Source of the DNA: Sporodiniella umbellata
Lineage: Eukaryota; Mucoromycota; Mucoromycetes; Mucorales; Rhizopodaceae
Reading direction: 5' to 3'
DNA length: 64,000 bases
Assembly (NCBI GenBank): GCA_025677835.1
Contig: JAIXMR010000023.1
Location: forward strand, 62,001-126,000
In this document: positions 1 through 11,512 of the stretch, one piece after another
Layout of the letters: every line of letters begins with the position of its first letter
Numbering within the stretch: the first letter of the stretch is position 1
Translations under genes and position numbers: made by a program
Notes under the pieces: model-generated
Told to the model about the DNA's origin: nothing
Seen by the model: the letters and a program-made list of their open reading frames with translations, nothing else
Database searches by the model: none

Positions 1-883
1 ATCTTTTCGCCTGAAGGTATTGAAACCTTATAGAAGCAATAATTAAAATAAAAAAACTAAAAAAAATTGGATAGGTCGTTTATATCAAGTTGAATATGCC
101 ATGGAGGCTATTTCTCAAGCAGGCATTGCATTAGGCATTCTTGCTAAAGATGGTATTGTACTTGCAGCTGAAAAGAAGGTGACTTCGAAACTTTTGGAGA
201 ACGACGCTTCATCAGAAAAGATTTATAAATTGAACGAGTAAGACCTATTGAGATTGCAAGTCAGTTACTGACATTCTGTTCAGTAACATTGTTTGTGGTG
301 TAGCTGGTATCACGGCTGATGCCAACATTTTAATTAATTGGATTCGGGCCAGTGCACAACGTTATTTGTTTAACTACAATGAAGAGATTCCAGTTGAACA
401 ATTAGTTCAAAACGTATGTGATTTAAAGCAAGGTTATACTCAATATGGTGGATTACGTCCTTTTGGTGTCTCTTTTATCTTTGCCGGTTACGACGAGCAT
501 TACGGCTTTCAACTTTACCATTCCGATCCTTCTGGCAACTACGGTGGCTGGAAGGCTACATGTATTGGTGCCAATAATGCAACAGCCCAAAGCATTTTAA
601 AGCAGGATCATAAAGAAGATATGACATTAGAAGAAGCAAAGGCTTTGGCCATTAAGGTTTTGAGTAAAACAATGGACAGCACCACACTAACAAGCGAGAA
701 GCGTAAGTAGTCTGATGAACAAGAGAGCGAATATGAATCTAACTATTTATTATTGAAACAGTGGAGTTTGCTACTATTCAAATTGTGAATGAAAAAGTCA
801 AATACAGTCTTTATAAACCTGAAGAAATCAACAGCTTGTTGAAGGAACAAAATGTCGGCGGAAACGCAGAAACCACTCAATAA
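1..883 (+). CDS. PRE9: 20S proteasome alpha-3 subunit (PSMA4/Pre9), 5' partial
   Basis: This encodes an alpha-ring subunit of the 20S proteasome core. Visible exons are 1-16, 75-237, 284-702 and 762-883, all joined by GT-AG introns of 46-59 nt and giving 239 residues. The protein starts inside the conserved [16 protein letters not shown] block, so only a short N-terminal stretch lies outside the window. The [15 protein letters not shown] and [15 protein letters not shown] segments and the [14 protein letters not shown] loop match alpha-3 better than other alpha subunits. Alpha subunits lack the catalytic threonine, so the role is gating and assembly. Splice phases agree at every junction and the C-terminus ends at a normal stop (881-883). 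Confidence 0.93.
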
Positions 884-1177
884 AATAAAAGAAAAGAAAA
901 GGGGAAAGGAGCAAAAAGGAAACACCTGTAAATGTATACATTCATATATACTCACATTAAAAGAGTATGAGGACACAGTCCAGTTGGTTTTTTTTTTTAG
1001 CAAATGCATAAGTTTCATACCTAAAGAGAAAAAAAAAACAGGGCCAGAAATTTAATCTGCGAAACAAAGGGCGTCACAGCAGGAATTGAGAAGAAAAAAA
1101 AAAAAAAAAAAGCCGTTTGTCTGCCAGTGTTCACTACTTTTTGTTTCACTTTCTATTAGGACGAAATCTAACAAGTC

Positions 1178-2216
1178 ATGTCAGGCATTCAAAGCAACAA
1201 TCCTTTCGAATTACTGAGCAGAAAAACTAAAGCTCAAGAGAAAAAAGTTTCGGACAGCAATATGATGGTTGATGATGACGTGCCGTCTTCTGAGACAGAA
1301 GAGGTTTTGAAGGAATCTGTAGTAAACAAACCCAACGAAAAAGAAGAGAAAGGTGCTGCTTCTGAAGACGAAAACGAAGGAGACGAATCTTCCCAAGAAT
1401 CAGAAGAAGAACGCGAATATGAAATTGAAAAAATTGTTGGCCATAAGCTTGTCAAAGTAATATACAAACATTCGATTAAAAAACAATAGCAGTGACTCAT
1501 TTCTTCCTATTTGTGTTTCTTTATCGCAAACTTAGGGAAAGGTTACCAAGTATGAAATCAAATGGAAAGGCTACTCAAAGGAAGACAACACTATGGAGAG
1601 TGCCGATTCTATTCACGAGTAAGTTGCTTAAAATACTTTTTGCTGTTGGTATACTATATGCTTATCTCATCAACAGCGATGCTCCTGAGATATGCGAAAA
1701 GTACTGGGATAGTTTTGATATTCAAAGACCAAAAAATGCTCCGGGGTATATTCAAGATGCCAAAAAAAGTGATACAAAGCCCAAAAAAAATACAAATCAA
1801 AAAAAAGAGACTCGAGAAACAAAGTCAAAGAGAGCTGCTGAGGAAATAGACTCGATCTTAGAGCATGTACCCCGATGTATGACTGAAAAAGGATATATTG
1901 TTCCTAAGACATATCCTAACGATACAACTGACTGGGATGCAGAACTGAAGACAATTGCTGCTGTTCAGCTTTCTCCTGTAGATAAAAATGTTATGCTGGC
2001 ATATGTTGAATGGTAATAATAGCAGATTTTTCAGCGATTTAACCACCTTGTAGGTTAAATGGACAAAAAACAATACATAGAATGGCTGAAGTTCATACTA
2101 AGTCACCTGAAAATGTAAGATATTCTTCTGTTTTTTTTTAACTGCCTTCAAGTTTATTAATCTTTCTTTATTCTTAGTTGGTTGATTATTATGAAGCAAG
2201 ACTAAGATTTGTTTAA
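1178..2216 (+). CDS. HP1/Swi6-type heterochromatin protein (chromodomain plus chromoshadow domain)
   Basis: Exons are 1178-1456, 1536-1618, 1677-2012, 2054-2114 and 2178-2216, giving 265 aa. A very acidic N-terminus (Glu/Ser rich, residues ~20-80) leads into a chromodomain at ~80-135, with EYEIEKIVGHKLVK, YEIKWKGYS and a later W-x-S-F-D segment. These hold the aromatic cage positions that bind H3K9me. A Lys-rich hinge follows, and a chromoshadow domain ends in LVDYYEARLRFV, the dimerisation helix typical of HP1. The family reads H3K9 methylation and builds heterochromatin; that this copy does so is inference. The gene is tandem with the proteasome gene. Confidence 0.88.
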
Positions 2217-2407
2217 ATACAATTGCCTTCTATTACTTTTTTTTTTTTTTTCTGAATTGCACACCCACACACTCTCTCTCTCCCACCCCTTCATCACTCC
2301 GCTTTGAAGCTCATTTTAATAATATTAAAAAAGAGTTCCTAGTATAAAAATAACATTTTTTTTTAATCTTTTTGTATTTTTTTCTTTTTCTTTTTAATGT
2401 TTTAAAA

Positions 2408-3725
2408 ATGGAGTTTGTTTCACGAATCGTAAAATATTTCAAAGAAAATCAAGAACTTCAATTAATTAATTAAAATAGTTTGGAGATTCAAAGTGGACAA
2501 GAGCAATATTCATCACTATTATCTTACAGGCCATCCTTGCCATTGCATTTGAATCGATTATATTACAAAATCATGCAAACGAAATTAATATTATCAACCA
2601 AGAAAGACTATATCAAGAATCGTTTGGTGAAAGCTTAAGAATAGCATATGCCAATGCACGGTCTTTACTTGTTTATTTTGCTCTATTTATGGTGGCACAA
2701 CTCTTCACTGTTTTTTTAGTGATAGATGCTGTAAGAATCGTCCTTACATAGAGCTTTTATCAACAGTTTTTTTTAGGTATCAAAAAAAAACACAATAGAG
2801 TTGATTGCGCTGGTCGCATTTGAATTAGGTCTTAGTGCATACACCATTATCCAATTTCATCAGTCCTCTACCCTATTTTCTAACAAAGATGATCCAGTTG
2901 TATTGTTAGTGTTGGCCTTTTTGGGAGATGTCTACAATGCTTCAAGATGGGCAGAGATCGCGCAAATGTGCATCATGTTTGCATTTACTTTGTTTTTTAT
3001 TTTTCTAGCTTATAAGCTTTATCTGGAGTTTGGTTGGCAGATTTACAAAAAGATCGGTGCAGATTTAGCAATGCGTGGTAAAAAGAAAAAAAAAAGCTAT
3101 TAATAGACTTTTTCATTCGTATTGACTGTGTTATAAAAAAAAGATCGTTACAAGATGTATCAAATCTTTATGATGTTACTCAAATTTGATTTGTTTTTCT
3201 TTTTGGCCTTTTCAATACAATACCTTGTCTTACTCATAGTTACCTGGCTACCCGAAGCAGAAAATGCCGAAGCGAAATCGTTGATCATTAATGAACTAAT
3301 AGAACATGTTATTTTAAGTTGTGTTGTAACAATTGCAATGCTGGTGCTAGCTTATTGGGGTGTACGTTGCGTTCGGATACAGCCATATACTCACCCTTTT
3401 TATTTTAGTTGTGTAGAGAATGTAAAATCCGAATGTATTTGTTTATTGCTCTTTCAATGACAAGTATGGCATATTTTATTTATATGCTAGTAACTATATC
3501 CAAGAATCCTGACAGATTTGTTGGATCTAAAGTTTTTCTAACTTTTTTCCGTAAGATCAAATGAATGCAATATTTACCGAAACCTAACCGCCATTACTAG
3601 TGTGTGTTGACATAATTCTTGTATTGGTAAATGATAGAGGAAAAAGTCGCTATATCTATCTTTGCCTTATTGACCTTAATATAGGCTTCCGTACCTTCTG
3701 CAGTTATTTGTTTACGGAACTTTAA
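2408..3725 (+). CDS. Polytopic Golgi-type membrane protein, UPF0658-like
   Basis: Exons are read as 2408-2428, 2479-2730, 2777-3077, 3144-3361, 3409-3550 and 3601-3725 (about 352 aa). At least six hydrophobic helices are visible, separated by short polar loops. The conserved segment [19 protein letters not shown] and the following [13 protein letters not shown] stretch resemble the UPF0658 Golgi-membrane family of fission yeast and other fungi (recognised from memory). The first exon is only 21 nt, because the ATG-containing reading frame closes unless the 50-nt intron at 2429 is removed. The last exon is the weakest part: the tail after 3601 is not family-like, and another intron or an earlier end is possible. 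No enzymatic motif is evident. Confidence 0.7.
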
Positions 3726-6084
3726 TCATGGCCTCATCAATCATAGTAATTCTGGTCTTCTATATCTACTTTTTTTTTTAACACATTTATCTATTCATTA
3801 GTATCTCATGTATCTTCACATTCAATGCATCCCATAAATCATGACAATGCAACAAAGGACACTCCCAACCCTGAAAGGTGGTCTATCGAATAACAAATTC
3901 TAGACTGTTGGGCTCTAATTTTGAAACAAAAAACATATTCACGTTGCAGAAGAGTCGAATGTAAAAACGCGGAATTCTACCAGAAGTTTAAAGTTTTTTT
4001 CTTTTTAAAAAAAACTTTGAGTTTGCCAAATAAACCCCCACGCTTCCCATAATAGTAAAGTTTTGCTAGTAGAACAGCTGTCATTACAGTTATAAAATGA
4101 TCGGATTATGCTCAGTTATTCTGTATTCAAAAAAAAAAAACGGCTTTTGGTTTGACTGTCTAGTATCAGATTATTAGGACAATTGTGTTTCCCATATACT
4201 GATCAAACACACCGTATATTTTTACCCACTACCTTATAAGCCGTTATACGCAACTTATTTGAGGAAAAGTCATCACCCCGACCCCTTATTTCGTCTAGTA
4301 CTCCGAGTAAGACAAGCGTGTTGATTAGGGTTTCCTTATAGTTCACGTAGCATAAGTTGCCAATGGTATTACCATATGACTGAGCGAGCATCGACGATAC
4401 TATAATATAAAAGTATCTTTCTTTTTTCAATAAGCTGTTAATAGCCGGCCAAGGACTATGCTTTCAAACATTTAGATTCTTAAGGCTACTGATACCTGCT
4501 ACACAAAAAATGATAATACTCTTGTAGTAGCGCAACTTTAAAATACAATTACTTGGTATGCGCTTCCTAAGGTAAAGAAAGAAATAAGCTGACCATTGTG
4601 AATGATTTATGTCCCAGTATTATGCGTAGAGATACTGATAAAACAACGGAAGCTAACAACTACTTTACTGATGCTCCTAGGTGAATTTTACATTGCTTAC
4701 AAAACATGGTTTGTAGATGGCCTAATAGTTTAACTTTCATAAAAATTGCAATATTGACTAGACGCAATATACCATTAATTGAGTATAAAACGTTTTCTGA
4801 GAAAACAAACAATACTAGTCGACACGTTTGGCACTAATGCTCCTTATATGTAATAATAAACATCAAGTGGGACAACTAATAATCTCATCTTAATTCGTTT
4901 TGTGGTAAGAAAGAGGGTATTATAAGCATTTGTAAGAAACGCCCAGTGTACTTAATAAACCCAAGTAAAAAGCGCACTTGTATGACTGGTTTGAAGTTCA
5001 AGTATAAAAAGAGAAACCTTGAGCTTCTCAAAGTCAAGATGAAAAGCAGCACTGATAACATTATTCAAGAGAAGTTTAAACACCCTCATGATGAATGTTT
5101 TTCAAAATTTACTCTTTCTTGCTAGTACTATCGAAGCTGTTACCGGGAATTGCTTTTTTGTGCACTTTATTGGTTATCAGGTTACTCTCTTGTTTTTTTT
5201 TCTATCTATGTATTTGACTTTGACATCCGTATTCTACATGTCTAAATACTTTCCCTCTCCTTTTTTTTTTTTCAGTTGTCTCCGTTTTGAAGCTTACTCA
5301 AGATGTACACGTATTTCATTTGACAGCTGTCAATCAACTGTCAAATTAAAGTTAATAGCTAAGCGTCTTGCGAAAATATAATCAAGTGTAAGTTTTCTTG
5401 CAAAAGAAGCGGTCAGAAAAACTGGATTTTTTATATGCTGAAACAACATGCATAGTTCAAATATCACTGTCATAGGTTTTACCAGCTTCATATACACTTA
5501 CCAATAGCTTATGCTTTTATCAAAACAAAATAATGATAGCATAAGTTTACTTGAGTCTTTGCCTTGAAACAAGTAAAAACAAAGTAGAATAGAAAAAGAA
5601 AATGCCACAGGAACAAGAGCGGTCCTACTGCGTAGCGTTACGACAACTATTGATCGATAAATAAAAAAAAACCCTCAGTCCGAACACGACTATATTTTTG
5701 GATCTAGTGACTTCATTGCTGGGCATGAAGATTTTTTACACGACACCAAATTCTGAAACAGCGACCTTGTTTTATTAAATGCTTATGCCAGCTAAACAAA
5801 AGCTATGGACACAATTGGCCATCGAATCTCTAAGGGTATGTGCTATGGCAACAGGGTTAGGTAGAGTGTATAAAAAAAGAAAGCAAAAGAAACCCAAGAC
5901 CAAGGCTTTAAGCATATACGAGACAAATTACAAACTCCACTTTTTGTCCGGGCTTTTCGGGAACACAAATCTGAAATGAATTCAAAAGAGAAAGGGTATA
6001 CTCTACTGAAAGAAGCAAAGTTTCCAAGAATCCTTCCTTTTGTTATCTTTGCGGTATCCATCCGTCTACTTATAAGCATTAAAC
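3726..6084. other. Gene-poor interval
   Basis: No spliced gene could be assembled in this 2.3-kb stretch. It holds short open frames without conserved motifs, poly-A/T runs and one striking palindrome at 5319-5345, listed separately. A Lys-rich open stretch around 4930-5090 reads like coding sequence for about 45 residues on the plus strand, but it lacks a start and is interrupted soon after, so it may be a decayed exon. The last ~150 bp is presumably the promoter of the Stm1/SERBP1-like gene. Confidence 0.5.
5319..5345. promoter_or_regulatory. Palindromic TGACAG/CTGTCA cluster (TALE-homeodomain-like site)
   Basis: The sequence TTTGACAGCTGTCAATCAA is followed by CTGTCAAA. The inner TGACAGCTGTCA (5321-5332) is a perfect 12-bp palindrome, and a third half-site CTGTCA follows 5 bp later. 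TGACAG is the half-site recognised by TALE homeodomain proteins (MEIS/TGIF type) in other eukaryotes. Whether a fungal TALE protein uses it is inference. It lies ~750 bp upstream of the Stm1/SERBP1-like start. Confidence 0.35.
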
Positions 6085-7302
6085 ATGTCCTCATACTCCA
6101 AGAACCTCTTCGACGTGCTTGCTGAAAAAGACAACACTCCTGTCAAGGCTCAAGCTCCTGTTGAAGTCACCCAAAAGACCGCTTCCAAGGAAGGTAAAGT
6201 AGACATTTGCTAATTAAGATTTTTTTTTTTCTTGTTCTTTGCCTGGCTCTTGTATCCCATATAAAAGCAGTAATCAACAAGTGCCGCGAACTATCAAACA
6301 AACTTTATAGAAACAGTTTCCAAGCAAAAAAAAAAAGAAATAGTTTGATTCCTCTTCTTTTTTTTGATTTTAACTCAGGGGACAATCGTAACAGGAAAAA
6401 AAAAACAGCACAGCACTCGTTTTTCAGTTATTTTTTTTTTTTTTGTGATAAAAAATAAGACAGCTACGAAAAACTAAAGAAGTGAAGAACTACTCAACAG
6501 AGAAAACTTTCTTTTACAAAAAGATGAACCTGTTATATTGGGATACGAGCAGGAAAAAGAGAACTGAAAAAGAGGATTCTTGAAATTTCTTATTGAATCC
6601 AAAGAAAAGTTTAACTAACTGTTTATTGAATTAGCTGCCAAGGGTGAAAAGAAGCCCAACCGTCGCCCCAACAAGGAAGAACGTCCTACCAAGGATGGTC
6701 GTCCCCGTCGTGGTCGTCAATTTGACCGTCACTCCGGTACCGGTATTGTGTAAGTATTGTGATAAAAAAAAACAATGAAAAATCTAACGTGTTCTTGCAG
6801 TGACTCTGAAAAGAAGATCAACAAGGGTTGGGGTAAGCCTGGCAAGTCTGAAGTTGAAGGTGCCAAAGACACTCTTAACCCTGCCGACCCCGATGCTCCT
6901 GAACAAGAAGCTCCTGTTGCTGCTGAACCCGAGGAAGCTGTCAAGACCTTGGATGAATACTTGGCCGAAAAGGCTAACAAGTCTTTGAACGTCTCTCTCC
7001 CTGAAGCTCGTAAGGTTGATGACTCTGCCTTTGAAGGTGCTGTTGTTCACTCCAAGGAAGATGTTGGAGAATTCTTCGTTTCCAACAAGGAAGCCAAGGC
7101 CAAGAAGACCACCGAAAAGTCCCGCAAGGAAAAGGTTGTCGTTGACATTGAACAACGTTTCCAAGAAAAGCCCCGTAACGACTTCCGCAAGAACGATCGT
7201 CGTGACAACAAGAACAAGGGCCGTAAGTCCACCAAGTCTAACGCCGCTAACGTTAACCTCCAAGACGCCGCCGCTTTCCCCTCTCTCGGTGCTTCTGCTT
7301 AA
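6085..7302 (+). CDS. Stm1/SERBP1-HABP4-like ribosome-associated RNA-binding protein
   Basis: Exons are 6085-6193, 6635-6749 and 6801-7302, giving 241 aa. The protein is highly charged and low in hydrophobics. After the N-terminal SSYSKNLFDVLAE comes an Arg/Gly/Lys-rich segment with RRGRQFDRHSGTGI, then the INKGWG motif and a coiled acidic middle. It ends in an Arg/Lys/Asn-rich tail with AAAFPSLGA. RQFDRHSGTG and KGWG are hallmarks of the HABP4/PAI-RBP1 domain found in Stm1 and SERBP1, which occupy the mRNA channel of idle ribosomes. The first intron is unusually long for this locus (441 nt), a common feature of highly expressed ribosomal genes. Codon choice is strongly biased to C-ending codons compared with neighbours, which also suggests high expression. 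Its stop is 91 bp from the convergent CRY-DASH stop. Confidence 0.88.
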
Positions 7303-7393
7303 ATTCTTTATTGTGTAAAATAAATAACAATACATACGAAAAGAAACTTGAGTTTACTTGTTTTTTTTTTATATATATAAATGAAAACGGTTT

Positions 7394-9170
7394 TTATTGC
7401 TTTGATTTTTTGCTGCTATTGTCGTTCTTGAAATAGCCTGTAATTCTTTTGTTTCCACTGTTATTGTCAGTAGGAGTGTATTTCTTCCAGTTCTCAACCA
7501 CAATCATCGGTTCGGGGTAATCCTTACCAATGACACAGTTGTATTTTTTCTGGTCTTCTTTAGACATTTGCCAAGGACAATGGACATATTTGTCAGGTAT
7601 ATCTTTAAGCTCAGGGCACCAGAGACGGACGTATTCACCGTCATCGTCATAATCTTTACTTTGTTTCATGATATTAAAGTGTCGAATGCCTTCTCTTGGG
7701 TCGCAACCCACGCCTGAGACTGAAAAAAAAAAAAAAAAAAAAAATTTAAAAATGGCTTTTCTCAGAAAAAAAAAAAAGCATTTACCATATTGCCAATTTC
7801 CATAGTTTGAATAGACATCGTGGTCTTTTAGCGTAGCCTCGAACCATTCGGCGCCAATACGCCAGTCTAACTCCAAATCTTTTGAAAGAAAACTTGCAGT
7901 GTTTTGTCGTCCGCGATTGTTTAAAAAGCCAGTAGCAATCAACTCACGCATACAGGCATCGATAAAAGGCATCCCTGTTTGGCCTGTTTTCCAAGTATTG
8001 AACTGATCTTTGTCCATTTTCCAGACCTTTTCCGAGTATTTTGTAGGGGCTTTTTCTGTACCGTCTTCGTTCTTGGTGGACATATCTCTAAAGCCATGGA
8101 GATGAAAGATACGGTTACCGTTACCTGCCGTCACGTATCGGAAGAAGTCTCTCCAGAGCAATTCAAACTTGAGCCAATACACACCATCTTTCTCTTCTCC
8201 GTTACTTTTTTTTTCCTTTTTCATACGATCAAGCTCATGCCAGATCAAACGTGGGGAAAGACATCCATGTGCCAAAAAGACTGAGAACTTGGTAGAAAAC
8301 TCAGTGCCTACCATACCGTTCCGGGTCTCTTTGTAATCTACTGCACCATTGGTCTTGAATAAGTAGTGATCTAATCGCTCCAAAGCCTCAGCTTCACCAC
8401 CGGGCCATGGAAAAGCGGATCGTTTGTCTTCTTCTACGGGAAAAGCATCATAAAGCTCTTGAAGTAGATCTGATCCTTCTTTTCCATGAAAAAAGTCAAG
8501 GGCGCTTTCGGGGAAAGGAGGCAGCTCTTCTGGCATTCTAAGTAATGGCCTGACTGGCTGGTTCATTTTTTCAATTCGCTTTCGGAAGGGCGCAAATACT
8601 TTGGGCGTCTTTTCGAAAGTGAAGTCAACATCGTCTGGGTGAACCATTGTCGTATCGTGATGATAGACAATTTTCTTGTCCCAAATTTTTGACAGCTCTT
8701 TTTCAACCGAGACTTCTTCATACGCATACTGTGTTTTATTATTATTGTTTAGTCTATATCAAGTACAGCATATATTTACTTACCTCTTTGTGTGTATGAA
8801 TTTGATCTATATTGTAATCGTGTTTTTTTAAAAAAGTATCCAGATCTTTAAATAACTTTTCAGGCTCTCCAAATAAGACAAGCAATTTTGACTTTCGTTT
8901 TTCAAGTTCTTTTTCTAAAGCAAGAACAGATTTGATTATGTATCTTGTACGGTGATTATTGCATCTTTCCATTTTAAAGTTCCAAGTGACGGGTGTCTTG
9001 TATTTTGTAGAAAGCTTGGGGTTCAACTTGCTCAAATCAATCATGCGCGGGTCAAGGCATACCACGGGCAACAGGTGAATATTTTTACCAAAAGTAGCAT
9101 TATACAAGAATTGGTTATCATGTACGCGAAAGCTGTTACGGAAGAAGCAAAGGTTAATCTTTTTGGACAT
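7394..9170 (-). CDS. CRY-DASH cryptochrome/photolyase family protein
   Basis: Exons in transcript order are 9170-8784, 8728-7786 and 7719-7394 (551 aa). The N-terminal Rossmann domain begins INLCFFRNSFRVHDN, as in photolyases. The FAD-binding helical domain has RLIWHELDRM, LLWRDFFRYV, TGMPFIDACMRELIATGF, NRGRQNTASFLSKDL and WQYG...GVGCDPREGIRHFN, the last being CRY-DASH type. The tail KRITGYF with Lys/Ser residues is an extension. Mucoromycete CRY-DASH proteins (for example CryA of Phycomyces) are known to repair CPD lesions and act in blue light; activity here is inferred. Intron 2 carries a long A/T run. The ATG at 9170 was chosen because it begins the conserved MSKKINLCFFRN strand; an in-frame upstream extension is intron/leader-like. 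Confidence 0.94.
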
Positions 9171-9378
9171 AATTCTTTCTTTTTTGTTTATAAAAAAAAA
9201 ATATAATAAAAGAGAGGTGGATAGACAAAGTGACACTTTGTTTATAAAAGAAAAAAAATACGTCGGATCATCAAAACTGCAGGAGTCCACCGATGGCAGC
9301 CCAAAATTGGATCGATAATTCTACAAACTAGTTCATGTAGTTGACATAAAGACTTGCTCTTTTTTCGATTGACATTTT

Positions 9379-9415
<37 letters not shown>

Positions 9416-9505
9416 GTCATAGAACACGATTGAACATGTTTCAAGTATATACAGAAAACTTTTGACAGGTTTCTTTATTCTTTGGGTGGCCACTATTCTT
9501 TCAAA

Positions 9506-9513
9506 ATGACGTA
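9506..9513. promoter_or_regulatory. CRE/ATF-like site upstream of CRY-DASH
   Basis: ATGACGTA lies about 340 bp upstream of the CRY-DASH start. TGACGT is the bZIP ATF/CREB core. A second palindromic ATGACGTGTCAT sits at 9949-9960. Single short motifs in AT-rich DNA can occur by chance, so this is only a candidate. Confidence 0.25.
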
Positions 9514-10531
9514 CTTTGTTCGCATTTCTCTTATAATAGAACCCTTGATATATCGGTGTACTGATTAATTTTTTTTAAAAAAAGTATCTCGACCCAACCA
9601 TTTGGTTATTGTGGCTATCAAAGGGTTCATGTTGGGTATGAACTGAAGGCATTTTGGTCCCAAACACCAACATGTTATACGTCAGCTGTGGAGAAGCATA
9701 CTTTTTATTGTAGATTCTGGAAAGCGAAAAGCATAATGTAGAATCATACAGCTACAGTCACTCACCTTAAAAAGTCGACAATGGCCTACGATACATATAT
9801 CTTATATTTTCTTTATGTCTACACTCTTTATTGACTGAGCGGCTAATTTGGGTTTAAATGCGTACAGATCTCCTTTTAAGTGACACTACTCTGATGCACA
9901 TGTAAAACAAAAAAAAAGTTTTGCTTAGCTTTTGTTTCGTGTTAATTCATGACGTGTCATTGAAAAAAAAAAAGTGAGGAGTATGTTCAATTCGAATTGG
10001 GCTGGAGCTGTCGAACAAATGTAATAGAAAAAAGAAAAGACAAATATACATTATGTCTGAATACCTTCTTTATTATCGGCATACTCATTTTTATATGTTG
10101 CTGTAAAATAAATAAAGCTTATCTCTTACCCAGTCGTCAGTAGTCCAAAACGTATTCGGCCCTTTACTTTCCACCTATAGAACTCGCTTTGTACTTGTGA
10201 AAGGAGACAAACAAAGATCTACAATGTTTCAACCCAAAAGGGCAAATAAAAAGTGATGTTAAGGTGCCTTTCACACTTTTTTTGGGGTCAAAATGAGTTA
10301 ACACATATCTCCGCTTATCAAAATGCGGCTGGGTAGACAGATGAAATAAAAGACCAATGCAGTTTCCACTGTTAACATTGGCATTTATGCACGTTCAATG
10401 TCATTGTTTATTTTTAGTTTCCAGTTTTATATCTATAGTAAATCAAAAAAAAAAATAAAAAAGTATACCCCTTTTCTATGTGTACACAATAAAAAGAAGG
10501 AGAAAGAGAAAAGATTCTTCCATAACAACGC

Positions 10532-10544
10532 GTTGCTTGGCAAC
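10532..10544. promoter_or_regulatory. X-box-like palindrome (RFX-type site)
   Basis: GTTGCTTGGCAAC has perfect GTTGC/GCAAC arms spaced by 3 bp, close to the RFX X-box consensus. It lies 270 bp upstream of the thioesterase start. A second copy with the same arms and spacing is at 20807-20819. Fungal RFX proteins (Crt1/Rfx1 type) are known regulators of DNA-damage and cell-cycle genes; binding here is inferred. Confidence 0.45.
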
Positions 10545-10814
10545 GGTAACTAACAGTACCTTTCTCCCCTTATTTAAGAGTCGTTTTGTTTTTCATTGGC
10601 GTTAAACAAGAACGCATCATATTCAAACATACACTTCTGAAGGTTCTATCCCAACTTTGGGGCGAAAGGTGCCGGATAAACAATAACTGAGTTTGGAAAC
10701 CCTTTTTGATGACAAAGATAAAAAAAACCAAAAAAAAAAAAAGCTTGATCCATTGACCATAAAAAAAGCAGAATTTTTCGTTTTTTGATCTCTCTCTTTT
10801 CTTTAACCTTAACA

Positions 10815-11512
10815 ATGATACCTGTCGAAATTGAATCCACTACTACAGAAGAAAGAATTCAATTGGCTAAAGACCAATTAAATGATTTGGAAATTATTAG
10901 ACAGTGCCGTACTGACCCTGATTTGATTGAACACAAGGCCTACAGTCATTTTTCTGAAAGTCAAAAACAACACTCACTGACCTATAGCGTATGTCACAAC
11001 CTCTCTCTTTTGGCACTAAACAAATTGATTAATTAATTTTAAATAACTAGACTTTGAGAGGGCTTGATATGATTATTATTCCACCCACTATGTTTTACAA
11101 CAAAACTTATACTGAAGCCACTATTGTTCTTCATTTGGGCAAAAACGTTTGTGGTCATGATGGTATTATTCACGGTGGTTTATCCGCTACTATACTTGAT
11201 GAGGCATTAGCCACTGTGGTAAAAATAGTTTTTTTTAAAAAAAAAAAAAGTTCCCCTGTTCACTTTTTTTTTTCTTCTTCTATTAAGGCTCTTCCTTCAT
11301 TGCCCAAGAACTTTGGCTTTACTGCCAATTTGAACATCAACTATAAAAAGCCCATCATGTCAGATCAATGGGTAGTTGTACGATCAAAATTAGACAAATT
11401 AGAAGATCGTAAAGCTTTTGTAAGCGCTCGTATTGAAAGTGTGGAGGATCAAGCTATTTTCGCTGAAGCAACCTCATTGTATATTTCTCCTAAATCTATT
11501 CCTAACCAATAA
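10815..11512 (+). CDS. HotDog-fold thioesterase superfamily protein
   Basis: Exons are 10815-10988, 11051-11218 and 11288-11512 (188 aa). The central exon carries CGHDGIIHGGLSATILDEALA, the HGG-centred active-site signature of the 4HBT/THEM4-like HotDog thioesterases that hydrolyse acyl-CoA. The core continues with FTANLNINYKKPI and SARIES...FAEATSLYI, the expected antiparallel strands. All three exons join in phase 0. The Met at 10815 is preferred over the in-frame upstream Met at 10785, because the extra residues are hydrophobic pyrimidine-tract translation. The substrate cannot be told from sequence. Confidence 0.85.

Larger units (their letters stand above)
9171..10814. other. Divergent intergenic/promoter region, no gene seen
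   Basis: This 1.6-kb spacer separates the CRY-DASH (minus) and thioesterase (plus) starts. It contains a ~35-bp T run near 9380-9415 and several A runs. A CRE-like ATGACGTA lies at 9506-9513 and a palindromic ATGACGTGTCAT at 9949-9960. A short inverted repeat (CATGTTGG ... CCAACATG) is at 9628-9674, and an RFX/X-box-like palindrome at 10532-10544. No coding exon could be supported. Confidence 0.5.

Noticed and set aside
4203..4430. 75-codon minus-strand ORF
   Set aside because: No motif, no splice partners, composition typical of AT-rich noise.
9371..9415. Poly-A/T tracts as retroposed poly(A) tails
   Set aside because: Runs of this length occur throughout the window in introns and spacers, without adjacent retrocopies or duplications.
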